Of a DNA stretch of 64,000 nucleotides, positions 1 to 9,425 are shown piece after piece; within the stretch, counting starts at the first letter, position 1; every line of letters begins with the position of its first letter. Under the pieces are notes generated by a model that saw nothing but the letters and a program-made list of their open reading frames with translations, had not been told where the DNA came from and did not search any database. The stretch comes from Vallitalea guaymasensis. GTDB lineage: Bacteria > Bacillota > Clostridia > Lachnospirales > Vallitaleaceae. The stretch spans positions 2,294,001 through 2,358,000 of the forward strand of contig NZ_CP058561.1 of the NCBI RefSeq assembly GCF_018141425.1. Direction: 5' to 3'. The position numbers and the translations under genes are program-made.

Positions 1-645
1 ATTCATATAAGAACCCATAGTTACTGGTTTATCAGGGTCCAAGAGATGGTAGTCTGGCTCATACTTGCCAACGAAGCCCTGAACATCTTCATCTTTTGCA
101 AAAACCTTTGCTCTTCTTTTTTGATGACTGGTGAAGAATCCGTCAAAAGCAACTATTACAGGCAATTTAACTTTTTCAGCAATCTTAAGAGCACATATAT
201 TCATGTCATATACTCTCTGAGGGTCTTTTGCAAAGAGAATCACCCATCCTGCATTTAGAGTATACATAATATCACTGTGGTCACCTTTTATAGAAAGAGG
301 ACCAGATACCGTACGACATACTACATTAAGTACCATGGGAAGTCTAGTACCTGACTGTACAGGTAATTGCTCTAGAGCATATAGGAGACCATTAGCTGAT
401 GTAGCATTGAAAACACGTCCGCCACCAGCTGTAGCTCCATAACAGATACCAGCTGCTCCATGCTCTCCATCACCTGGTATCATCATTACGTCATGTTCTC
501 CTTCTGCTTTTAACAGATCCAAGTGTTCTGCTATCTTGGTTGATGGAGTAATTGGATAATAACCCATTATATGATAATTTATTTGTTTAGCCGCATAAGC
601 CGCCAGCTCATTCCCACTATCAAAAACAATCTTTTGTTCTACCAT
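1..645 (-). CDS. 2-oxoacid:ferredoxin oxidoreductase alpha subunit, partial (3' end outside the window)
   Basis: The open frame runs off the left edge; 215 codons are visible. It starts at ATG 645 behind an AGAGGAGG ribosome binding site. The product opens with MVEQKIVFDSGNELAAYAAK and then carries a YYPITPSTKIAE segment and a GDGEHGAAG segment, typical of the pyrimidine-binding (alpha) domain of pyruvate/ketoisovalerate:ferredoxin oxidoreductases. These enzymes decarboxylate a 2-oxoacid to acyl-CoA and pass electrons to ferredoxin in anaerobes. It lies 20 bp behind the fused gamma/delta subunit gene, so the two form an operon. The thiamine-binding beta subunit is expected beyond position 1. 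Substrate (pyruvate, 2-oxoisovalerate or another) cannot be told from the sequence. Confidence 0.88.
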   Translation of the reverse strand, partial: MVEQKIVFDSGNELAAYAAKQINYHIMGYYPITPSTKIAEHLDLLKAEGEHDVMMIPGDGEHGAAGICYGATAGGGRVFNATSANGLLYALEQLPVQSGTRLPMVLNVVCRTVSGPLSIKGDHSDIMYTLNAGWVILFAKDPQRVYDMNICALKIAEKVKLPVIVAFDGFFTSHQKRRAKVFAKDEDVQGFVGKYEPDYHLLDPDKPVTMGSYMN

Positions 646-665
646 TATTAATCCTCCTCTACTTT

Positions 666-1724
666 CTAATTTCCGCTCTCAGTATTGACAATTGAATTAG
701 CGCCAGTATCCTGAAATTCCATCTGATCCACAATCAAGTCTTTATTTCTGACATGTAATTTACTGATATCATAATCTCTTTCTAATTCAGCTGTCAATGC
801 CGCTGTTGGACAGACTTCTATACATCTAAGGCAGCCTTTGCAATGATGATAATCCAATCCTTTATTGACCATTGCAGGTTTTCCTTTGTATTCTCCTTCA
901 ACAAATTGGAATACCATATCTGGACATGTAGTATCACATAGACCACAATGTATACATTTTTCTACATGGAATATAGGAACATAACCTTGCCTGCTGGCAG
1001 ATAAATCATTAGTCACTGTACTACCAGGTATAGTATTGACACCACCTATAGGAGCATTAGCATAACCCCAATCTCTTTTTACTTCTTTATATTCTTGATA
1101 TGGGTATTTACCATCATCATCATATTTTGTGATTGTTATTTCTTCATAACCTCTTTTAACTCCAGCCAAGTTACCTTCCAATGCAACTGGATATTTCTTA
1201 CCTATAGTCTCCTTTACTACTTGTTCCAAAGATTCCAATGAAATGAAACCTGTAGCTTTTCCTATTGCTCCTAACAATACCATGTTGATTCTTGTATGTT
1301 CTTCCAATGCTATTTTGAGAGCATCTACACATATTAAGGTTCCGGCATGCATTTTTAATCTATCTCTTATAACGTCCGGCTCGTCATTTGTATTCACTAC
1401 AACCATAGTATTTTCATCCACACCAGCCATTACTGGTATTTTGCCAGCTAGATTCTCATGAAATATCCCTAATACATGAGGTTTCTCTATTGGACTGTTG
1501 ATTCTTATTTCCATATTTGGATCACAATATCTAATAAATGCTTTAACTGGTGTTCCTTTTTTTTCTGAACCATAACTTGCGAAGTTAGAGCTATTAAGGT
1601 CAAGATATAGAGCACCTAACTCACCTAAAATTTTACCAATAAGATTGGCTCCCAGACCTCCAATACTCTCAAGCCTAATCTCATAAAAACCATGTTCATT
1701 TGTAACAGGTAGATTTACACTCAT
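666..1724 (-). CDS. 2-oxoacid:ferredoxin oxidoreductase, fused gamma and ferredoxin (delta) subunits
   Basis: This 352-residue protein has a POR gamma domain at about 15-195, beginning with the glycine-rich IGGLGANLIGKILG segment. After a linker, a two-cluster ferredoxin domain covers about 250-310. Cysteines at 257, 260, 263, 267 and 295, 298, 301, 305 fit two [4Fe-4S] clusters and would carry electrons from the thiamine site to external ferredoxin. Gamma and delta are separate proteins in many archaea; the fusion is common in bacteria. The start ATG has a good AGGAGG site. The alpha subunit follows 20 bp downstream, so this is the first gene of the visible part of the operon. Confidence 0.9.
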   Translation of the reverse strand: MSVNLPVTNEHGFYEIRLESIGGLGANLIGKILGELGALYLDLNSSNFASYGSEKKGTPVKAFIRYCDPNMEIRINSPIEKPHVLGIFHENLAGKIPVMAGVDENTMVVVNTNDEPDVIRDRLKMHAGTLICVDALKIALEEHTRINMVLLGAIGKATGFISLESLEQVVKETIGKKYPVALEGNLAGVKRGYEEITITKYDDDGKYPYQEYKEVKRDWGYANAPIGGVNTIPGSTVTNDLSASRQGYVPIFHVEKCIHCGLCDTTCPDMVFQFVEGEYKGKPAMVNKGLDYHHCKGCLRCIEVCPTAALTAELERDYDISKLHVRNKDLIVDQMEFQDTGANSIVNTESGN

Positions 1725-1789
1725 CTTCTTTCCTCCTTTTATGTGTTAAAAATCAATAGTAAAATTACTAAATATATCCTTTGACAATC

Positions 1790-1817
1790 ATTATAACATA
1801 ATAATAATTATTATCAA
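1790..1817 (-). promoter_or_regulatory. Sigma-A-type promoter of the oxidoreductase operon
   Basis: Read on the minus strand, TTGATA (1812-1817) and TATAAT (1790-1795) are separated by 16 bp. Transcription would begin near 1783 and leave a leader of about 60 nt before the ATG at 1724. The spacer is nearly self-complementary (ATAATAATTATTAT), which may be chance in AT-rich DNA or an operator. The rest of 1825-1984 shows no gene. Confidence 0.6.
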
Positions 1818-1984
1818 GTACTTATTATCTAATTTTATGTTCTATTTTTATACTCATACCACTTTCAGTATAAGTAAAAATATAACGGAATATACCAATT
1901 ATTTATTTAAAAACAGTGTAATATTCAATTACTACTTAGCAAAGAGTTTTATTCAATTCACTTTAAAATAGAATTTTTACAGAA

Positions 1985-2046
1985 ATAAAAAAATCATCCT
2001 ATCACTTACCGATTCCACACATTCTACGTAAGTGATACAATGATTT
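1985..2046 (-). terminator. Rho-independent terminator of the membrane protein gene
   Basis: ATCACTTA (2001-2008) pairs with TAAGTGAT (2029-2036), and AAATCA (1991-1996) pairs with TGATTT (2041-2046). On the minus strand the stem is followed by a run of seven T. It lies just behind the stop codon at 2056. Confidence 0.8.
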
Positions 2047-2055
2047 TCTTTAATC

Positions 2056-2802
2056 TCAAGACATTATCTCTTTAATAACATCTTCCAAGACATTTTCATC
2101 TAATAAAGGACTTTTTCTTTTTGCTTTTGTCCCTCTTGGAACTTCTGAACTGTTTGGTATATTTTCATCCCTGTCCCTACTAACCCTAGGATAGTTTGAA
2201 ATATCGTATATACCTTTTTTGCCTTTTTTATAAATTTTTTTGTTTTCTTTATTTTCACTATAACCTTCATTAGCAATCTTAACCCCATTCATAACGATTT
2301 CCAATTCATTATCCAGATGGTTGCACAGATAAATTGCAGCAATTTCCTTTTTATCCTCTAACCGGCATATCATTCTGACTCCAAGTAGTACTAATCCAAG
2401 TACTAAACCTACTATACCACATATTAAAACATTAGGTAAATTATTTATATTTATTTTATTCAACAATGCTATTTCCAGAAAAGTGAATGTAAGACCAATA
2501 AGTATTGTAAAATAAAGTGTATTGATAGCAATATCCTCCAATATACTAATAGGTATCTTATTTATTTTAATATCGTACAGATTCTTTTCAATAAAAATTT
2601 TTGTATTTAGTGGCTTAGTTCCCGAAACAACCCTATGTCTATATTTATGTTCAATCATCATGACATCCTTGTCCATAAATCTACCATCAATAGTCTTTAG
2701 AATTCCATTATATTTATTATTAGCCGATAAACAGCTAAATACACCTATAATAAAAATAAAAAATAATATTGAGCATACTATTAAATTAATTGTATCAAAC
2801 AT
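2056..2802 (-). CDS. Uncharacterised membrane protein with three predicted transmembrane segments
   Basis: I do not recognise this family. The start was set at ATG 2802 (MFDTINLIVC), not the upstream in-frame TTG at 2820, because GGAAGGGGAG lies directly before 2802. The 248-residue product has a hydrophobic segment at about 6-24, then a charged stretch rich in K, R and H. Two further hydrophobic segments lie at about 82-105 and 118-138. The polar C-terminus of about 100 residues is lysine-rich and probably cytoplasmic. It is monocistronic: it has its own terminator downstream, and the nucleosidase gene upstream is separated by 84 bp. No catalytic motif is visible. Confidence 0.75.
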   Translation of the reverse strand: MFDTINLIVCSILFFIFIIGVFSCLSANNKYNGILKTIDGRFMDKDVMMIEHKYRHRVVSGTKPLNTKIFIEKNLYDIKINKIPISILEDIAINTLYFTILIGLTFTFLEIALLNKININNLPNVLICGIVGLVLGLVLLGVRMICRLEDKKEIAAIYLCNHLDNELEIVMNGVKIANEGYSENKENKKIYKKGKKGIYDISNYPRVSRDRDENIPNSSEVPRGTKAKRKSPLLDENVLEDVIKEIMS

Positions 2803-2886
2803 AACAAACTCCCCTTCCAATTATTTACAATTATTATACATCAATATTGCAATTTTTGGAAGAGTTATTTGGAAATTATTTACAAT

Positions 2887-3585
2887 TTATAAAATTTCAA
2901 TCATTCCTTCAATTATTTTCGTTGAATTATCAGCAGCAATCATAGTAAATTCTGCAAAATTAGTTTCCGCTGAATTATCTGCTTTATCTGATATGGACCT
3001 TATAACAACAAATGGCACATTATTAAGATGGCAAACATGAGCTATAGATGCCCCTTCCATCTCAGTACAGAATCCTCCAAAATTATCTAATAGTCTTTTT
3101 TTCACTTCCATATCTGAAACAAATTGGTCTCCACTGACAATTCTCTCAACAAAAACATTATGATCAGTAATCTTATTCTTACTTGCTTTGCTTGCAAGTT
3201 CAATCAACTTTTCATCTGCTTTGAAACAGCTTACATCCATTCTTGGTATCTCACCAAGTTTATACCCGAATCCTGTAGCATCCATATCATGTTGAAGAGC
3301 ATCACTTGAAATAACTATATCAGCAATATTCAATTCATTGCTGACAGCACCAGCTACTCCTGTATTGATTATCATATCTACATTGAATTTATCAATCATA
3401 ATCTGGGTACACACTGCTGCATTGACTTTTCCAATACCACATCTAACAACTACTACATCTTTGTCAAAGATCTTACCTATGTAAAATTCTAGACTTGCAC
3501 AATGTTCAACTTGATCAATAACCATTTTTTTTTGTAAAGCTGCTACTTCTTCTTCCATAGCACCTATAATTCCTACAACGCTCAT
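2887..3585 (-). CDS. mtnN: 5'-methylthioadenosine/S-adenosylhomocysteine nucleosidase
   Basis: The protein opens with MSVVGIIGAMEEEVAAL, the signature N-terminus of MTA/SAH nucleosidase (Pfs). It would cleave adenine from methylthioadenosine, S-adenosylhomocysteine and 5'-deoxyadenosine in the cytoplasm. This recycles inhibitory by-products of methylation, polyamine synthesis and radical-SAM enzymes. Catalytic residues of the family are visible: Glu12, the MEGA glutamate (177) and the base Asp200 in ISDKAD. At 232 residues it has the normal length. Start ATG 3585 follows TAGGAGGAAA. It lies between two terminators or gaps and appears monocistronic. Confidence 0.95.
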   Translation of the reverse strand: MSVVGIIGAMEEEVAALQKKMVIDQVEHCASLEFYIGKIFDKDVVVVRCGIGKVNAAVCTQIMIDKFNVDMIINTGVAGAVSNELNIADIVISSDALQHDMDATGFGYKLGEIPRMDVSCFKADEKLIELASKASKNKITDHNVFVERIVSGDQFVSDMEVKKRLLDNFGGFCTEMEGASIAHVCHLNNVPFVVIRSISDKADNSAETNFAEFTMIAADNSTKIIEGMIEIL

Positions 3586-3634
3586 TATTTTCCTCCTAGA
3601 TCATATATATATTTATCGCTTATAAATAGCAAAA

Positions 3635-3683
3635 AGTGTTCACATATATAATTATCTCATAGTACCAATAATTTGTGAACACT
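3635..3683 (-). terminator. Terminator-like hairpin behind the DUF5107/TPR gene
   Basis: AGTGTTCACA (3635-3644) pairs perfectly with TGTGAACACT (3674-3683) around a 30-nt loop. Reading on the minus strand, the stem is followed by TTTTTG. It lies about 70 bp behind the stop codon of the 1113-residue protein. Confidence 0.65.
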
Positions 3684-3751
3684 AATTTTTTAAATATTGC
3701 TATATTAAATTTTAAAATTGAATATTATGTAACATTTATATAATCCTTATA

Positions 3752-6700
3752 TCACATTTTAACAAATTTTTCATTTAACTCTCTATGAACCATGATCCCT
3801 TGATGATTCATATTAAGCTGGTAAGCTTCTTGCAAATATTTTAATCCACTGTTGATTTTGCCTATTCCTAATTCTCCAAGCCCCATTAGATATAGGCAAT
3901 GGACTCTGTTCTTAACATTCAAATCATCTTCAAATACTAGGAAATCTGGTAGGGAAACAGCAAAATAATCTATCTTCTTGTTATCATAAATATGATTTTC
4001 ACCATAATCAAATAGCTTGTTGAACATTCCCTTTGCTTCACTGACTCTATTTAACTTCGCTAGAGCTAACCCTTGATAGAACATCATATCAGCAGGCTGG
4101 TCATTGTAATACATAGCATCCGTAGGCTCATCTATTCCATAAGAAGCTTTATCATAACATTCTACCGCTTTACTTTCTTCACCAATAAGTTCATAAGCCA
4201 TTCCCATAAAATAGTATATATCATTTTCTGCTGCTGCTGGAAGTTTACCTTCACCAAGATTATGAGGATATACTGTACACTCTTGTAATAACTTGATAGC
4301 TTCCTCAGCTTTATTACTCACTATAGCTTCCTTGGCAAGTTCAATACGGCAACGTTTGTACTGGGTAGTTACTTTTCCTTCGCCACCCTCCCAAGGATGG
4401 AATTTTCTATTAGCTATAAGTTCCAATGCCTTGCTATAATCACCAATGTTGTTATATAAGGTAATGTATTCAATAAATAGATCATCTCTCTTTTCTACAG
4501 TTTCCATATGTTCTTCAAGGAAAGTTAATCTTTCTTTATAAGGTCTTTGCAGTTTTTTATACAGTTGGTCAAGTTCAAAAAGCACTCTTGCATCAGTCTG
4601 ATCCAAGTCAAATGCTTTTTCCAAATAGAATAGCCCCTTCTTGGTATCATCATTCTTATTAACATAAGCTAATGCTAGGTTCCTGCTGGCTATTGCAAAG
4701 GTATTGTCTTTTTCAATACTTGCTTCCCATAATTTTATTGCTTTTTGATACTGTTTTTTATCATATAACAGGTTAGCCAGATAATAAGGTGCCTTGGAAT
4801 CTTTATTATTGATGTACATAGCTTCCGCTAACACTAAAATAGACTCTAACCTATTAGGGAAACAATAATCTGGTTTTATAGCCGCAGCCTTCTCATAAGC
4901 TTCTACAGCCTTATCCTTATCATCAGCTCTCATATAATAATATCCCATGTAATAATTAATCAATGGATAACTATCTTCTCCTTCATCATACAAGGATAAA
5001 ATATCTATGGCATCTTCATAGAGACCTCCATTACCATAATCAATAGCAAGTTCAAGATAATTATGATGGTATCCTCTTAATAGATCATTTAATCTTTTGA
5101 AATACTTATCTGCCAGCTCTTTATCATCAAGGATAGTATAATTTTTATATAATTCATATACAGCTCCAAAATCTATAGGGTCAATATCTATAGTTTCTAA
5201 TGCCAGTTTTACACTGGATTCATTGCGTCCCAAAATTCTTAGGATAGAAGATTTTAGATTACGTGCTTTAGTGTTATGATAATTTCTTACAATAGATTTA
5301 TCTATATGTTCTAATCCTAACTCCCATTCTTCGTTAATACAATTAATACAAGCAATTTCATAGTAACCACTGTCTTGCCAAGCACTACTCCATACACTCT
5401 TATAGAATGCATCATAAGCTTCACTATATCTGCCTTGTTTTTTTAATGTTAATCCTAGATTATAATATGGTTCACTATCATATGGGTTTGGATTCTTTGC
5501 CGTTACAGTTTCTATTGCTTTTCTAAAATATTTTTCACTCTCTTCAAAATTACCTCGTCTGTACATAAGCAGTCCATAAGCATTATTGTTCCTTATATCT
5601 CCTTCGTCTCTCTTAAGAGCTTCAAGATAATAATCTTCTGGTTGATACGTTGCATGGCGATATTGCTCTATATGGAGACCAGTCAAGAAAAGTTCCTCAC
5701 AAGTCTTGATATCCTTTGGTTCCAATGCAGGTTTTGCAGGGTCTGGAGTCTGAAGTATCTCAGGTTTAGCTGGTCTATAACTAATCAACTCCTGTCCGTT
5801 ACTCTTTCTTACAATCACTTCTAATCTATATTCCTCAACTTTACTCTTTAATTCAATACTTTCTTCTATTGCAGCAACTGGAGATATTTCTTCTATTGGC
5901 TGTTCATATATCAACTCATCATCTAGATACAAGCTCATAGTCAGCCCTTCAAAGATACTTGTTGTATATAACATAACTCTTGCTATATCTTCTACTACCT
6001 CTAGATTCAACACAGCATCAATGGTAGCATTCTTCACTTCTCCTACTTTTTTGTAAGGCATAAAATATTGTTTGAAAGTCTTTTCTTCCTTTGGTGCTAA
6101 CCATGTAAAGTCTGGTTGATTATCAGTATAGATCCCTGTCATAAGTTCAATATATGGTCCGTCTTCATCAGTTAGATTTCTATCCCATGCCTGTCCAAAA
6201 TCACCATTACCCCAAGTCCATTGTTTCTTACCTGGTGAGATATGATGGTCAGCTATATGAAGTATTCCTGCTTCAACCGAGAAATCATAGCCTCCCACAA
6301 AATTATAATCCGAATGATACGCCATATAGGAGGTTGGAACTTGAAGATTCTTATATCTGGATATGTCCACACCTTCTGAATAATCCATCTTATAATAGAC
6401 CCCTGTTGCTATAGGAAATCTGGAAACATCTCTTTTACCATGGTCGAAAACTGCATGAACATCTGGAGGGAAGATTGATTTTGTATAATCATTGACTTCT
6501 ACAGCCGGATTAGCCCACCATAAAAAAGTCTGAGGTACTTCGGTTCTATTATACAATTGTCCTCTTACTTCAATATAAGCTTTATCTTTATATACTGTAA
6601 AACCAGCCATTCCCTTAGTTCCATACATACGGTCTATTTCACTTACCCAACAGGTCTTGCTTCCGTCCTCATTTTCCTCAATAGCATACTCTATAGGAGA

Positions 6701-7093
6701 AAAAGTACTAGGTCTATGGTGTTGAGGCCAGTTGAATTCAATACCTCCAGAAACCCAAGGTCCTGCTAATCCTACCAAAGCAGGTTTTACCACATGATTA
6801 TAATAAACAAAATCATAGTTATTGGTCTTATCATATGCTCTATAGATCTTACCACCCATTTCAGGCATAATCATAACCTTGATATACTCATTTTCCAAAT
6901 ATACCACTTCATAAGTTTTCATTACTTTTTCATCAATCAGTTCATCTGTAAAAGCAAGAGGATATATCTTACCCGAACTGCCTTGATAAACTCTTTTCTC
7001 TAGAAACAGTGGATTCTTATTAGGTTCACCCACTGGATATGTAGGTAAATCAATAGTATCTACCCAAATCTTAGCATCCATTATATTACTCAT
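3752..7093 (-). CDS. DUF5107 (mutarotase-fold) protein with long TPR array
   Basis: This 1113-residue protein has two parts. The first ~450 residues match my recollection of DUF5107, a galactose-mutarotase-like beta-sandwich, with segments such as MPEMGGKIYRAYDK and WVSGGIEFNWPQHHRP. From about residue 480 to 1090 there are many tetratricopeptide-like helical pairs (for example NPYDSEPYYNLGLTLKKQGRYSEA cut short here). There is no signal peptide, so it is cytoplasmic. The likely role is carbohydrate recognition or conversion, but no reaction is established. It starts at ATG 7093 behind AAGGAAGG, 54 bp downstream of the aldose-epimerase-like gene. Both probably respond to the divergent AraC regulator. 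Confidence 0.75.
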   Translation of the reverse strand: MSNIMDAKIWVDTIDLPTYPVGEPNKNPLFLEKRVYQGSSGKIYPLAFTDELIDEKVMKTYEVVYLENEYIKVMIMPEMGGKIYRAYDKTNNYDFVYYNHVVKPALVGLAGPWVSGGIEFNWPQHHRPSTFSPIEYAIEENEDGSKTCWVSEIDRMYGTKGMAGFTVYKDKAYIEVRGQLYNRTEVPQTFLWWANPAVEVNDYTKSIFPPDVHAVFDHGKRDVSRFPIATGVYYKMDYSEGVDISRYKNLQVPTSYMAYHSDYNFVGGYDFSVEAGILHIADHHISPGKKQWTWGNGDFGQAWDRNLTDEDGPYIELMTGIYTDNQPDFTWLAPKEEKTFKQYFMPYKKVGEVKNATIDAVLNLEVVEDIARVMLYTTSIFEGLTMSLYLDDELIYEQPIEEISPVAAIEESIELKSKVEEYRLEVIVRKSNGQELISYRPAKPEILQTPDPAKPALEPKDIKTCEELFLTGLHIEQYRHATYQPEDYYLEALKRDEGDIRNNNAYGLLMYRRGNFEESEKYFRKAIETVTAKNPNPYDSEPYYNLGLTLKKQGRYSEAYDAFYKSVWSSAWQDSGYYEIACINCINEEWELGLEHIDKSIVRNYHNTKARNLKSSILRILGRNESSVKLALETIDIDPIDFGAVYELYKNYTILDDKELADKYFKRLNDLLRGYHHNYLELAIDYGNGGLYEDAIDILSLYDEGEDSYPLINYYMGYYYMRADDKDKAVEAYEKAAAIKPDYCFPNRLESILVLAEAMYINNKDSKAPYYLANLLYDKKQYQKAIKLWEASIEKDNTFAIASRNLALAYVNKNDDTKKGLFYLEKAFDLDQTDARVLFELDQLYKKLQRPYKERLTFLEEHMETVEKRDDLFIEYITLYNNIGDYSKALELIANRKFHPWEGGEGKVTTQYKRCRIELAKEAIVSNKAEEAIKLLQECTVYPHNLGEGKLPAAAENDIYYFMGMAYELIGEESKAVECYDKASYGIDEPTDAMYYNDQPADMMFYQGLALAKLNRVSEAKGMFNKLFDYGENHIYDNKKIDYFAVSLPDFLVFEDDLNVKNRVHCLYLMGLGELGIGKINSGLKYLQEAYQLNMNHQGIMVHRELNEKFVKM

Positions 7094-7147
7094 AAAAACA
7101 CCTTCCTTATTATAATTTTTATTTTACATTTATCATTATCTTTCTAA

Positions 7148-8104
7148 CTAATCAGTAACACTTGTTAAACTAAGCTCTATACTGAATTCAAAATCAGTAT
7201 TTGGTTCTAACTTCATAAATTTATTATTCTCGTAAACACTTTTCATACTGTCATAAAAACCATTAGAAGGTTCTAAAGCACAATTATAGTCACCTCGAAA
7301 GCCACCTTCTGTAACCCAAAATCCTAGATAAGGTAATTTTGTTGCATCATATTTTGTAACGAATTCAATTCCTTTACTGGGATAGTAAGCACCACAGATT
7401 CCATCTTCTATCTTATCCATTACATAATACTTTTCGTATCCATTACTATCAGGTGATTTAACATGGTCTAGAAAAAAGCTTTTTCCTTCATTTGTCTGTG
7501 TTACAGGAAAAGGATGTATACTACCTTTTTTACCTAAAAAGCTGCTTTCCAGTACATTTATAACTTCCTTTGTCTCACTAGGGAATTTCAAGATTATATT
7601 TTTCTCACAATTTATCAGACAATGCATGGTATAAAAACAATCAATCACTTCTGAACCAGTATTTTTGATTTTGTAATCAATCAAAATAGTATTCTCATTA
7701 ATTCCGATAGACTTCTCATAGGTATAAGGCAATAACCTGCTTGCATATTTTAACTTAACCCTATCACCAATGATCTCATAGTCAAAACAACTACTCCATA
7801 TCTCTCCATGATCTGGATACTTGATCTTCTCGGAACCAAAATCTGCAAAACCCTCATCAACACTTGGAAAACAATCGTCAAAACCAGAAGCATCATATAA
7901 TGAGAAATCATCATACATATCTGGCTTCATATATTCGTCCTTCTTATTCTGAAATAATAATTCAAACTTCTTATCTTTATGATAGAATGAAGCAATCTTC
8001 CCCCCCAGCTCGGGTAATATAGTACAGCTAATCAAGTTATTACTCATATGTATACTTTTTGCATTCCTATAATTACTCTCATATATCTCTAGCTTTTCTT
8101 TCAT
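7148..8104 (-). CDS. Aldose 1-epimerase-like (galactose mutarotase fold) protein
   Basis: The 318-residue cytoplasmic protein has the ILPELGGKIASFYHKDKKFE segment common to aldose-epimerase and DUF5107 families. A beta-rich body follows, with GFDDCFPSVDE and PDHGEIWS motifs that resemble sugar-binding loops. It probably binds or epimerises a hexose or hexose-containing glycan. Together with the DUF5107/TPR gene 54 bp downstream it forms a two-gene operon of two mutarotase-fold proteins. Start ATG 8104 follows AGGTGAT. The substrate cannot be inferred. Confidence 0.72.
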   Translation of the reverse strand: MKEKLEIYESNYRNAKSIHMSNNLISCTILPELGGKIASFYHKDKKFELLFQNKKDEYMKPDMYDDFSLYDASGFDDCFPSVDEGFADFGSEKIKYPDHGEIWSSCFDYEIIGDRVKLKYASRLLPYTYEKSIGINENTILIDYKIKNTGSEVIDCFYTMHCLINCEKNIILKFPSETKEVINVLESSFLGKKGSIHPFPVTQTNEGKSFFLDHVKSPDSNGYEKYYVMDKIEDGICGAYYPSKGIEFVTKYDATKLPYLGFWVTEGGFRGDYNCALEPSNGFYDSMKSVYENNKFMKLEPNTDFEFSIELSLTSVTD

Positions 8105-8204
8105 GTAATCACCTGCCTTATCTTTATACTATTATTCTAATAAGTTAAGAGGATATTAGAAATATCATATATCAATCAAAAGATGGATTATATTACTTTT
8201 TTCA

Positions 8205-8233
8205 TTGCCAAAATAATTTTATTAATGTATACT
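8205..8233 (+). promoter_or_regulatory. Promoter giving a probable leaderless AraC mRNA
   Basis: TTGCCA (8205-8210) and TATACT (8228-8233) are separated by exactly 17 bp. The -10 box ends 6 nt before ATG 8240, so transcription should begin at or next to the A of that ATG. No Shine-Dalgarno sequence precedes either candidate start of the AraC gene. Confidence 0.5.
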
Positions 8234-8239
8234 AACTAC

Positions 8240-9130
8240 ATGAATAGAATCAAGATAGAACAAGGATTCAAGAGTGAAAAACTCATTGTGATTCCCAAGC
8301 CCATTCTGGAAAAAGTTACTATTCATCCATTAATAAAACCTTTGTTCATAACAGACATAGGTTATTTTCCAGAAGCTAGACATCATTATAGAGAAAGAAA
8401 GGAAGGTTCTAATCAATACATCTTACTTTTTTGTGTTTATGGAAAGGGAAAAATAGTATATGATACAATGGACTTTACTCTAGAAAAAAATCAGTTAACC
8501 ATAATAGAAGCTAATAGAAATCATATATATTATGCTGATGAATGTGACCCATGGAGTATATACTGGATACATTTCAACGGTGACTTAAGCTGTGAATATT
8601 ATAACTATATCATGAAAGAAAATGAACCTGTAATAACGGTGTCACCATTGAAACACAGTAATCTGGTAAAACAATTTGAGCAGATATATCATCTCCATGA
8701 AAAAGGATATTCAATCAATAACATGATATATATCAATAAATTGCTTGGTGTGTTTTTAACAAGTATTATTCATGATGGAAAAAATAACTACGGAAACAAT
8801 TGTGGTGATTGTGGTTTCATCAATCAGTGTATTGAATATATGAATAAAAATATTGACAAGAAAATAACCCTGGAAGGTCTAAGTAATCACCTATTTCTTA
8901 GTAAAAACTATCTTATACATGTTTTCAAAGAAAGTACAGGTTATTCTCCTATTGATTATTTTATCCATTTGAAGATGCAGAAGGCTTGTCAACTATTGGA
9001 TACCACCAACAAGAGTATAAAAGAAATATCCAAGATACTAGGTTACAAAGATCCTTATTATTTTTCTAGAGTTTTCAAGAATAATATTTCTCTATCTCCT
9101 AATAACTATCGAAATATTAAAAAAGGCTGA
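8240..9130 (+). CDS. AraC-family transcriptional regulator
   Basis: The 296-residue product has an N-terminal cupin-like sensor at about 40-150 (YILLFCVYGKGKIVYD, then YWIHFNG). A C-terminal double helix-turn-helix AraC domain lies at about 195-295 (LSKNYLIHVFKESTGYSP, DPYYFSRVFKNN). A longer frame opens at ATG 8183 but has no ribosome binding site and would contain the promoter; I therefore prefer ATG 8240. It is divergent from the epimerase/DUF5107 pair and likely activates it in response to a sugar. The intergenic region is short (about 135 bp), consistent with shared control. Confidence 0.85.
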   Translation: MNRIKIEQGFKSEKLIVIPKPILEKVTIHPLIKPLFITDIGYFPEARHHYRERKEGSNQYILLFCVYGKGKIVYDTMDFTLEKNQLTIIEANRNHIYYADECDPWSIYWIHFNGDLSCEYYNYIMKENEPVITVSPLKHSNLVKQFEQIYHLHEKGYSINNMIYINKLLGVFLTSIIHDGKNNYGNNCGDCGFINQCIEYMNKNIDKKITLEGLSNHLFLSKNYLIHVFKESTGYSPIDYFIHLKMQKACQLLDTTNKSIKEISKILGYKDPYYFSRVFKNNISLSPNNYRNIKKG

Positions 9131-9164
9131 TTAATCAATAACATCTTAGAAAGGATAGATACAT

Positions 9165-9416
9165 ATGTACGAATATCATACATCAGGAACATGCTCTACA
9201 AAAATAACCTTTGACATCAAGGACAACAAGGTAACTAATGTAAAATTTACTCGTGGTTGTGCTGGTAACTTATTAGGTATCAGTACCTTGATTGAAGGTA
9301 TGGAAGTAGATGAGGTCATAGAGCGTTTGGATGGACTTCCTTGTGGCTCCAAATCCACATCATGTCCAGACCAGTTAGCACAGGCATTAAAAAAGTACAA
9401 GCAAAATAACGCTTAA
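9165..9416 (+). CDS. TSCPD-domain small protein
   Basis: This 83-residue protein contains YHTSGTCSTKITFDI near the start, RGCAGNLLG in the middle and SKSTSCPDQLAQAL at the end. That arrangement of conserved cysteines is the TSCPD domain, found alone in many clostridia or at the C-terminus of vitamin B12-dependent ribonucleotide reductases. Its role is not established; metal or substrate binding by the cysteines is plausible. Start ATG 9165 has an AGAAAGGA site. It lies 34 bp behind the AraC gene but is probably unrelated in function. Confidence 0.88.
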   Translation: MYEYHTSGTCSTKITFDIKDNKVTNVKFTRGCAGNLLGISTLIEGMEVDEVIERLDGLPCGSKSTSCPDQLAQALKKYKQNNA

Positions 9417-9425
9417 TATTTTTAT

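Noticed and set aside
2100-2288. Separate 62-codon gene inside the membrane protein gene
   Set aside because: It is a shifted frame of the real coding sequence, produced by a lysine-rich stretch, without its own ribosome site.
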